This document shows, one piece after another, positions 1 to 5,050 of a stretch of DNA of 6,976 nucleotides. The position numbers were made by a program, and so were the translations under genes. The notes beneath the pieces were generated by a model. The model ran no database searches, was not told the DNA's origin, and saw nothing but the letters and a program-made list of their open reading frames with translations. Position 1 is the first letter of the stretch; every line of letters begins with the position of its first letter. The DNA comes from Tardiphaga sp. (GTDB lineage Bacteria; Pseudomonadota; Alphaproteobacteria; Rhizobiales; Xanthobacteraceae), in contig JAQGJY010000029.1 of assembly GCA_028290325.1 (NCBI GenBank), forward strand, positions 1 through 6,976, written 5' to 3'.

Positions 1-1
1 C

Positions 2-85
2 GGCGGGCTGTCGTTTACAGGCCTGACGCTATATGCCACGCATATCAAGACCGGGCCGAAGCGGAACGCCGCGCTGGCGCGGTAA
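2..85 (+). CDS. C-terminal fragment of an unidentified gene
   Basis: Only the last 27 codons are in the window, ending in TAA at 83-85. The fragment begins GGLSFTGLTLYATHI and then turns basic and polar (KTGPKRNAALAR). A hydrophobic stretch followed by a positively charged tail is what the end of a membrane protein with a cytoplasmic C-terminus looks like, but 27 residues are too few to name a family. It is co-directional with the kinase/phosphatase gene 177 bases downstream. Homologues of that gene often follow a nitrate transporter, so a transporter is possible, but this is inference from context only. The same stretch is also open in another frame (1-273); this frame was preferred because its composition and the charged tail look more protein-like. 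Confidence 0.4.
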   Translation, partial: GGLSFTGLTLYATHIKTGPKRNAALAR

Positions 86-262
86 TCATCATCGTTCCAG
101 ACGCCGGTGTCCCGGACGCGGCGCGGCCGGCGATGCCGCTGTGGGCCGGGACTGAAACAGACGATGCCTTGGCGACGTCCGGTCCGCGCACATCACCGCG
201 ATTCGCTGGTGATGCGATGCCCGGGACAAAAGCCGCGACGCTTGATTCGGACAGCGTGACCC
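86..262. other. Intergenic region upstream of the kinase/phosphatase gene
   Basis: This 177-base gap has no convincing ORF on either strand and no clear -35/-10 pair that I could defend. Its one clear structure is the hairpin at 191-214, listed separately. There is no strong Shine-Dalgarno sequence just before the ATG at 263. Confidence 0.5.
191..214 (+). promoter_or_regulatory. Leader hairpin upstream of kinase/phosphatase gene
   Basis: The arms CATCACC (191-197) and GGTGATG (208-214) are perfect reverse complements. Inside them GCG (198-200) pairs with CGC (204-206) around an ATT loop, leaving one bulged T at 207. That gives a 10-bp stem about 48 bases before the ATG. No T-run follows, so it is not a standard intrinsic terminator. 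It could be an operator, an RNA-processing site, or a leader structure. Leader hairpins that control nitrate-assimilation transcripts are known, but the link here is speculative. Confidence 0.4.
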
Positions 263-1999
263 ATGCGGCGTGAACTCTCGATCTCGATCGGCCAGCACTC
301 GGACAAGGGGCGCAAGCCGACAAATCAGGATTTTCACGGCGCGCTGATTCCCGCCGAGCCGCTGCTCGGCAGCAAGGGCATCGCCGTGGTGCTGGCCGAT
401 GGCATCAGCAGCAGCGAGGTCAGCCGCGTCGCCAGCGAGTCGTCCGTCAAAGGCTTCCTGACGGATTACTATTGCACCTCGGACTCATGGTCGGTGAAGA
501 CGTCGGCGCACCGCGTGCTCGCCGCGACCAATTCATGGCTGCATTCGCAGACACGCCGCAGCTACGATCCCCACGACAAGGATCGCGGCTATGTCTGCAC
601 CTTCAGCGCGATCGTCATCAAATCCACGACGGCGCATCTGTTTCATGTCGGCGATTCCCGCATCTATCGCGTTGCCGGCTTGGCGCTGGAACAACTGACC
701 AACGACCATCGCATCGTGGTGTCGTCACAGCAGAGCTATCTCAGCCGCGCGCTCGGCATCAATCCGCAGATCGAGATCGACTATCAGGCGCTGAAGGTCG
801 AGACCGGCGACGTCTTCGTGCTGGCGACTGACGGCGTCTACGAACATATCAGCGCGCGCGGCATTCTCGACGCCGTCAAAGCCACCAGCGATCTCGACGC
901 CGCCGCCCGCCGCATCGTCGAGAACGCTTTCGAGAATGGCAGTCCCGACAATCTCACGATCCAGATCGTGCGGATCGACGCGCTGCCGGACAGCAAGGCC
1001 AGCGAGGCGTTCGCGCAGGTCTCCGAACTGCCGCCGCCGCCGTTGCCGGAGGCGCGCACGGTGCTCGACGGCTACCGCATCATTCGCGAAATCCATGCCA
1101 GCCACCGCAGCCATATCTATCTCGCCGTCGATACCGAGACGGATGAACGCGTCGCGCTGAAAATTCCGTCGATCGACCTGCGCGATGACGCCGCCTATCT
1201 GAAGCGCTTCATGATGGAGGAATGGGCGGCGCGGCGCATCAACAGCCCGTTCGTGCTGAAGCCGTGCCTGCAATCACGCAAACGCAACTTTCTCTACGTG
1301 GTGACCGAATTCGTTGACGGACAGACGCTGTCGCAATGGATGCGCGACAATCCGAAGCCTGATCTGGAGACCGTGCGCGGGCTGACCGAGCAGATCGGCA
1401 AGGGATTGCGCGCGTTTCATCGCAAGGAAATGCTGCATCAGGATTTGCGCCCGGACAACATCATGATCGACAAGACCGGCACGGTGAAGATCATCGATTT
1501 CGGATCGACGCGGATCGCCGGCGTCGCCGAAAGCGCGCCATTGAAACTGCAAAGCGACATTCTCGGCACCGTGCAATACACCGCGCCGGAATATTTCCTC
1601 GGCGAGCGGGGCTCGGCGGCGTCGGACATCTTCTCGCTTGGCGCGATCACCTATCAGATGCTGACGGGACGCTTGCCCTATGGCGCGCGAATGGCGCAGA
1701 CCCGCAGCAAGTCACAACAGCGTAAATTGAAGTTTAGCTCGGCGCTCGACGATAACAGCGAGATCCCGGCGTGGATGGATGGCGTTCTGGAAAAGGCCGT
1801 CCATCCCGATCCGCTCAAGCGCTACGCGGACGTGTCGGAATTCATCCATGATCTACGCCACCCGGACGAGCGCTGGCTCAAGGCGTCGGCCAAGCCGCTG
1901 ATCGAGCGCAACCCGCTTCTGTTCTGGAAGGCGCTGTCGCTCGGTCTCGGACTCATCGTCATTGTGCTGCTGTTCCTGCTTCGCCGTCGCTGGTCGTAA
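263..1999 (+). CDS. Bifunctional PP2C protein phosphatase / Ser-Thr protein kinase, membrane-anchored
   Basis: This 578-residue protein joins two opposing activities. Residues about 5-238 form a PP2C-type metal-dependent phosphatase: NQD at 21-23, ADG at 45-47, GDSR at 130-133, ATDG at 188-191 and SPDN at 227-230, with D46, D190 and D229 as expected metal ligands. A proline-rich linker (256-262) leads to a Ser/Thr kinase domain (about 271-532): the lysine of VALK (K300), a helix-C Glu near 319-320, catalytic loop HQDLRPDN (392-399), DFG (412-414), APE (441-443) and D455. The usual glycine-rich loop is absent (IHASHRSHIY), and HRD is HQD. A hydrophobic segment (about 551-573) followed by RRR anchors the C-terminus, so both enzymes should face the cytoplasm. 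The ATG at 263 is favoured because an in-frame TGA lies at 257-259. Related fusions sit next to nitrate transporter and nirBD genes in pseudomonads; substrate unknown. Confidence 0.95.
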   Translation: MRRELSISIGQHSDKGRKPTNQDFHGALIPAEPLLGSKGIAVVLADGISSSEVSRVASESSVKGFLTDYYCTSDSWSVKTSAHRVLAATNSWLHSQTRRSYDPHDKDRGYVCTFSAIVIKSTTAHLFHVGDSRIYRVAGLALEQLTNDHRIVVSSQQSYLSRALGINPQIEIDYQALKVETGDVFVLATDGVYEHISARGILDAVKATSDLDAAARRIVENAFENGSPDNLTIQIVRIDALPDSKASEAFAQVSELPPPPLPEARTVLDGYRIIREIHASHRSHIYLAVDTETDERVALKIPSIDLRDDAAYLKRFMMEEWAARRINSPFVLKPCLQSRKRNFLYVVTEFVDGQTLSQWMRDNPKPDLETVRGLTEQIGKGLRAFHRKEMLHQDLRPDNIMIDKTGTVKIIDFGSTRIAGVAESAPLKLQSDILGTVQYTAPEYFLGERGSAASDIFSLGAITYQMLTGRLPYGARMAQTRSKSQQRKLKFSSALDDNSEIPAWMDGVLEKAVHPDPLKRYADVSEFIHDLRHPDERWLKASAKPLIERNPLLFWKALSLGLGLIVIVLLFLLRRRWS

Positions 2000-2013
2000 A
2001 CGCGAACGGTGTC

Positions 2014-2035
2014 GTCGCGGGATGTCATCCGCGAC
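2014..2035. terminator. Hairpin between convergent genes, possible terminator
   Basis: GTCGCGG (2014-2020) and CCGCGAC (2029-2035) form a perfect 7-bp stem with an 8-base loop. It lies 14 bases after the kinase/phosphatase stop and overlaps the end of the opposing gene that stops at 2025. The position suits a bidirectional terminator, but there is no T-run on either strand, so termination is an inference. Confidence 0.3.
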
Positions 2036-2453
2036 TGCCGGTCCGGCGCGGCGGCAGACGACGGCGCGGAATCGTCGGATAGTCCGGCGGCCGTTGCCGG
2101 ATCACCGCGTCGTTGCGGGCCGGACCGCTTGCGTCAGGCATCTCGCGGTCGATATCCGCCACCAGCAATAATTCGCGCGGCGCCAACGCTGTCTTCGGTT
2201 GCGGCAATTTTGTCTTGCGAGGCTTCTGAGCCGTCGGATCGCAGCCGGCCCCGGCGGGGCCGGGCTCGGGCGCGTTGTTGGGCCGCCGTTTTGGTCGCTG
2301 CGTCGCCCCGCTTGCGATCGATTGTCCCAGCTCGATCAGCGACATGCGAACCAGCTTTTCAACGGCATCGATGCGCAGCGACCGCGCCGCCTGGAGCGCC
2401 GCGATCAGGTGTGAGATCAAATCGTCATGTGACGTGCGATTGGAGGTCGGCAT
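2025..2453 (-). CDS. Small hypothetical protein downstream of the luxI-type gene
   Basis: A 142-residue protein of unrecognised family. The first ~50 residues look like an ordered helical region, rich in Leu, Ile and Ala with regularly spaced charges (HDDLISHLIAALQAARSLR and onward). The rest is rich in Pro, Arg and Lys and probably disordered, and it ends PPRRTGSRG. No signal peptide, membrane segment or metal-binding motif is visible. Codons of the N-terminal half favour G/C in third position, which supports coding. The ATG at 2453 is the only reasonable start, because the frame upstream holds no start codon back to the luxI stop at 2505. No good ribosome binding site precedes it. It trails luxI by 51 bases on the same strand, so co-transcription is plausible. 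The overlapping + strand ORFs lack comparable order. The N-terminal half is more secure than the tail. Confidence 0.55.
   Translation of the reverse strand: MPTSNRTSHDDLISHLIAALQAARSLRIDAVEKLVRMSLIELGQSIASGATQRPKRRPNNAPEPGPAGAGCDPTAQKPRKTKLPQPKTALAPRELLLVADIDREMPDASGPARNDAVIRQRPPDYPTIPRRRLPPRRTGSRG
2245..2263. repeat. Perfect GC-only inverted repeat inside hypothetical gene
   Basis: CCGGCCCC (2245-2252), a GGC spacer and GGGGCCGG (2256-2263) make an 8-bp all-GC stem. In the minus-strand gene it encodes a Pro/Gly/Ala stretch, right where the ordered N-terminal part gives way to the low-complexity tail. No T-run follows on either strand. It may be a by-product of GC-rich codons or a transcript structure. 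Confidence 0.45.
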
Positions 2454-2504
2454 CGGCCCGGATACTCGTGGCTGTTTGTGAACGCGATCGCGAATGATGA
2501 GCGG

Positions 2505-3119
2505 TTAGGCCCGGTCGCGACGGTCCAGATTGCGTTCGAGAACGGAGGCCGTGCTGCCGCGATTTAAGTTGATGCGTGACAGGCTCTGTTCGGTGATATC
2601 GATGATGACCGAGACGTTGGATTCGCCGTCCATGAAGACGGGCAGTCCGGTTGGTCGGATCGAGAGGCCGGCCGCCTGCATCGCCGGTATCCGCAACGTC
2701 CGCGTCAGGCCCGTGACGCCGGACAAACCCAGGTCAAGACCGACCTCCGCGATCGCTGCGACCAGCTCAAGCCAGGCTGTGGTTTGCCGCGCCGCCTTGC
2801 TCAGGTGGAATCGGGTGATCTCGTAGACATCGGGACGTCGAGTGACGCTGCCTTCGACCAGATTTGGAAACGTCTCGCTGAGCATATGCGGCAGCATGGT
2901 CGGATAGAGGCGAAAGCAGCCGATGGCATCGCCCTGACTGTCGATCGAGATCACGTAGGTCGCGTTGTCGTTGTCGTACTGATCTTTCTCGTAGACGCCT
3001 TCCTTCTCGAAATCCTTCCAGCCCTTTTCCTTGACGAAGACGGCATGTCGAAGACGAAACTGTTGGTCCATCGTCTTAGGAAATTGATGGATGTTCGATT
3101 TGTCGATGATCCTGATCAT
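2505..3119 (-). CDS. LuxI-family acyl-homoserine lactone synthase
   Basis: This enzyme makes an N-acyl-homoserine lactone signal from S-adenosylmethionine and an acyl carrier (acyl-ACP or acyl-CoA). Counting from the ATG at 3119 (204 residues), every signature residue of the family falls at or near its usual place: R24, F28, W34, D46, D49, R70, F84, E100 and R103. The C-terminal half keeps the acyl-chain pocket region (LTRTLRIPAMQAAGL, 138-152). An upstream ATG at 3155 would add 12 residues, but the 3119 start is preceded by GGGGAG at 7-base spacing and puts the N-terminus at the family's usual length. It follows the LuxR gene by 85 bases on the same strand. Rhizobial relatives make aryl- or branched-chain signals using CoA substrates; the acyl group here cannot be read from sequence. 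Confidence 0.96.
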   Translation of the reverse strand: MIRIIDKSNIHQFPKTMDQQFRLRHAVFVKEKGWKDFEKEGVYEKDQYDNDNATYVISIDSQGDAIGCFRLYPTMLPHMLSETFPNLVEGSVTRRPDVYEITRFHLSKAARQTTAWLELVAAIAEVGLDLGLSGVTGLTRTLRIPAMQAAGLSIRPTGLPVFMDGESNVSVIIDITEQSLSRINLNRGSTASVLERNLDRRDRA

Positions 3120-3126
3120 GGCGCAA

Positions 3127-3132
3127 CTCCCC
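3127..3132 (-). promoter_or_regulatory. Ribosome binding site that sets the luxI-type start
   Basis: On the minus strand the sequence GGGGAG lies 7 bases before the ATG at 3119. It is the best Shine-Dalgarno match in the area and supports this start over the ATG at 3155. Two of its G residues lie in the 3' arm of the adjacent hairpin (3131-3148). Confidence 0.7.
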
Positions 3133-3148
3133 GCAAAAGCGTTTGCGG
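3131..3148 (-). promoter_or_regulatory. Hairpin touching the luxI-type ribosome binding site
   Basis: Minus-strand reading CCGCAAACGCTTTTGCGG: a perfect 7-bp stem with a 4-base loop. The 3' arm ends within the GGGGAG ribosome binding site, leaving GGAG free. The hairpin could modulate luxI translation, or as DNA it could be a protein-binding dyad. It is shorter than the 18-20-bp elements usual for lux boxes. Confidence 0.4.
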
Positions 3149-3204
3149 AGTGCACAGCAGTTACGATTTTGCAGCGATCCCATCGTCAGGGAATTGACAA
3201 ACCG

Positions 3205-3924
3205 CTAGAACTCGATCTCGCGGCGTCGGAGGGCTTCGGCGATGGCCTGCGCGCGGGTGACCACTTCGAGATTTCGCATCGCCGCCGCCAGGGTCTTGTT
3301 CACGGTGTCCTGCGACACGGACATGATGACGCTGATGTCCCAGGCCGTCTTTCCGGCCGCAACCCACTTCATCATTTCGCGCTGACGCGGCGTCAGCGAC
3401 GGCTTGCGCTCAGCCGTGCGCAATTTGGTATAATGATTGAACGCATAAATTCCGATCAGCTCAACGGCGAAATTCGCCTCGTCGGTCTCGTCAAGATCCG
3501 GTCCCGAGAACGATACGCCGGCCTCGAGCGCATCAAGCCCGAAAATCGGAATGCCGAACCCTTTCTTCATGTCGAAATCGTCGCTCGCCATTTCCATGAC
3601 GCGAAGCGACGCGGTGGCGCGGATGTCCAGATCGGACCATCGGAAAGAACTGCGCCTCGAGCGGAATGCGGTCGCGACGGCGTCGTCTTTGGCCCAGCGG
3701 TCGTACTGGCGGAACCAGGCTTGCGGCCACGACATCAACAGTTTGCGCTCGCGCAAGGCCGGCATCGCCAAGCTGCGCGGCAGCACGAAGCAATGATTTT
3801 GATAACCGAACGTGGCGATGGAGTGTTTGACGGCGGTGTTCAAGTCGTCAGCCGAGCGCTGCGCCTCGATTCGCTCAATGGCATCGAGCGCGATCTGAAA
3901 ATGCTTTCCTTTTGAAGACGCCAT
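3205..3924 (-). CDS. LuxR-family quorum-sensing transcriptional regulator
   Basis: A 239-residue regulator with the two-domain layout and length of LuxR-type receptors. The N-terminal part (about 15-165) matches an autoinducer-binding domain: W70 and Y74 with the spacing of the ligand-pocket pair, an acidic position at D80/D81, W96 (FRWSDL) and a Gly-rich turn GFGIP (122-126). The C-terminal part (about 175-235) is a LuxR-type helix-turn-helix opening LTPRQREMMKWVAAGKT, with E183 and G191 conserved and recognition helix near SQDTVNKTL (204-212). The Pro that usually follows the pocket Asp is missing (KDDAV). The ATG at 3924 gives a normal length, though the sequence before it (GGGGCTCCTG) is a poor ribosome binding site. 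It lies upstream of the synthase gene, so it is the likely cognate receptor. Confidence 0.93.
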   Translation of the reverse strand: MASSKGKHFQIALDAIERIEAQRSADDLNTAVKHSIATFGYQNHCFVLPRSLAMPALRERKLLMSWPQAWFRQYDRWAKDDAVATAFRSRRSSFRWSDLDIRATASLRVMEMASDDFDMKKGFGIPIFGLDALEAGVSFSGPDLDETDEANFAVELIGIYAFNHYTKLRTAERKPSLTPRQREMMKWVAAGKTAWDISVIMSVSQDTVNKTLAAAMRNLEVVTRAQAIAEALRRREIEF

Positions 3925-3970
3925 CAGGAGCCCCGTTCACCCGGCGAGTGTCGGTCACGCTACCATCGAT

Positions 3971-3999
3971 CCCGACGCCGGGCGACCCGACTTTCGGGT
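3971..3999. promoter_or_regulatory. Tandem inverted repeats upstream of the luxR-type gene
   Basis: Two dyads stand side by side: CCCGACGCCGGG (3971-3982, 4-bp arms) and ACCCGACTTTCGGGT (3985-3999, perfect 6-bp arms, 3-base spacer). Both contain CCCGAC in the same orientation, 15 bases apart. They lie 47-75 bases before the luxR-type start, where an operator would be expected. They also lie 51-79 bases past the stop of the hydrolase gene and might form a transcript 3' hairpin, but no T-run follows on the minus strand. Confidence 0.4.
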
Positions 4000-4049
4000 A
4001 TCGTAGTCCTGACAAATCGCCGTGGAACGCGCGGCGCTCATCGCCGCCG

Positions 4050-4937
4050 CTATCGGCACAGCTCAAGCACCGCCGCGACAAAAGCACGCGGCGCTTCCTG
4101 CGGCGGATTGTGGCCGACACCTTCCAGCACGCGGCGCTCATAACGTCCGCTGAAATGTTTCGCGTGGCCTTCCGAACCTGCCGCGAGGTTGACGCCGTCA
4201 TCCGCGCCTTGCAGGTCGATCGTCGGCACACGGATGGCCGGCTGCGTTGCCAGCTTCGCTTCAATCTCGGCATAAGCGGGATCACCGGCCACGCTGCCGA
4301 ACCGATGCCGATAGGAATGGATCACCACATCGACGAAATCCGGATTCTCAAAGGCCGCGGCCGATCGCGCATAGGTCGCCTCGTCGAACGTCCAGCTCGG
4401 CGACCAGAGCGTCCAGAGCAGCTTGCATAAATCATAACGGTTCGCGGTGAGGCCGTTATGGCCCCGCGCGAGATGAAAGTAGTATTGATACCAGAGCCGT
4501 CGTTCCTGCGCGGGATCGGCCGGGGTGGCCGACGCCGCGATGTTCTGGATGTTGTAGCCGTTGCCGCTGACCAGGCCGCGCACGCGCTCCGGCCACAGCG
4601 CCGACACCACGCAGGCCGCGCGGCCGCCCCAATCGTAGCCGGCGAGCACGGCGTTCTCGATATTGAGCGCGTCGAGCAGGTCCAGCAAATCGCTGCCGAG
4701 CGCGGCTTGCTCGCCAGAGCGCATCGTATCGGCGGACAGAAACCGGGTGCCGCCATAGCCGCGCAGGTCCGGCACGATGACGCGCAGGGCTTTGTCGGCG
4801 AGAAGCGACGTGACCTCGTCATAACCCTGCGCGCTGTAAGGAAATCCGTGTAGCAGCACGATTGCCGGCGCGTCGGCGGGGCCGGTCTGGCGATAGGCGA
4901 TGTCGAGAACGGGAGTCTTGATGTGGCGCTGTGTCAT
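4050..4937 (-). CDS. Alpha/beta-fold hydrolase, epoxide hydrolase type
   Basis: A 295-residue soluble alpha/beta hydrolase with no signal peptide. The oxyanion motif HGFP is at 30-33. The nucleophile elbow is GYDWGG (100-105), so the nucleophile is Asp102, not Ser; this is the form seen in epoxide hydrolases and haloalkane dehalogenases. The acid is likely D246 or D247 (ADDG) and the base H276 (GVGHNPP). The cap region holds WYQYYF (149-154) and Y209, which could be the two epoxide-activating tyrosines. Length and residue positions resemble the bacterial epoxide hydrolase of Agrobacterium radiobacter. A dehalogenase with a similar fold is the main alternative. It lies on the same strand between lpdA and luxR. 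The start at 4937 has only a weak, very close GGTAAGG before it. The natural substrate is unknown. Confidence 0.88.
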   Translation of the reverse strand: MTQRHIKTPVLDIAYRQTGPADAPAIVLLHGFPYSAQGYDEVTSLLADKALRVIVPDLRGYGGTRFLSADTMRSGEQAALGSDLLDLLDALNIENAVLAGYDWGGRAACVVSALWPERVRGLVSGNGYNIQNIAASATPADPAQERRLWYQYYFHLARGHNGLTANRYDLCKLLWTLWSPSWTFDEATYARSAAAFENPDFVDVVIHSYRHRFGSVAGDPAYAEIEAKLATQPAIRVPTIDLQGADDGVNLAAGSEGHAKHFSGRYERRVLEGVGHNPPQEAPRAFVAAVLELCR

Positions 4938-4983
4938 GCCTTACCCGTTTCCCCCCGATCCCGCGCGTTGCCAAGCCCGACAT

Positions 4984-5021
4984 CGTCATTGCGAGGCAGC
5001 TATCGTTCCTCGTCATCGAGG
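4984..5021. repeat. Degenerate GTCATTGCGAGG-type intergenic repeat
   Basis: CGTCATTGCGAGG (4984-4996) is followed by a shortened echo CGTCATCGAGG (5011-5021). CCTCG (5008-5012) and CGAGG (5017-5021) form a perfect 5-bp stem with a TCAT loop. I recall GTCATTGCGAGG-starting elements as common intergenic repeats in Bradyrhizobium-group genomes; this copy looks decayed. Genome-wide copy number cannot be seen here. Confidence 0.45.
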
Positions 5022-5026
5022 GGTCG

Positions 5027-5044
5027 GCGGCGATGAGTCGCCGC
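5027..5044 (-). terminator. Hairpin just after the lpdA stop, possible terminator
   Basis: GCGGCGATGAGTCGCCGC is a perfect 7-bp stem with a 4-base loop, starting 6 bases past the lpdA stop codon. A second small hairpin (5008-5021) follows. The location fits a transcript 3' end, but no U-tract follows, so it may act as an mRNA-stabilising structure or with Rho. Confidence 0.45.
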
Positions 5045-5050
5045 ATCGCC

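Noticed and set aside
1..273. A second open frame running from the left edge into the kinase gene
   Set aside because: It has no recognisable motif, overlaps the real start at 263, and competes with the frame ending at 85, which has a more natural C-terminus.
725..1273. A 182-codon open frame on the - strand
   Set aside because: It lies wholly inside the kinase/phosphatase gene, and its composition is typical of a shadow frame.
2009..2497. A 162-codon + strand ORF opposite the unknown gene
   Set aside because: The translation is Arg/Ala/Ser-rich without ordered segments, and the opposite strand gives a better helical N-terminus and fits the luxI direction.
3120..3155. A 12-residue N-terminal extension of the LuxI-type protein
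   Set aside because: The ATG at 3155 would place the coding region across the hairpin and ribosome binding site of the better start at 3119, and LuxI proteins normally begin where the shorter form does.
3120..3204. A classical 18-20-bp lux box in front of the luxI-type gene
   Set aside because: I found only short dyads and a TTGTCA that might be a -35 element. No long palindrome of lux-box type could be supported.
3091..3915. A 274-codon open frame on the + strand
   Set aside because: It is antisense to the LuxR-type gene and shows no protein family features. Antisense RNA here cannot be judged from sequence.
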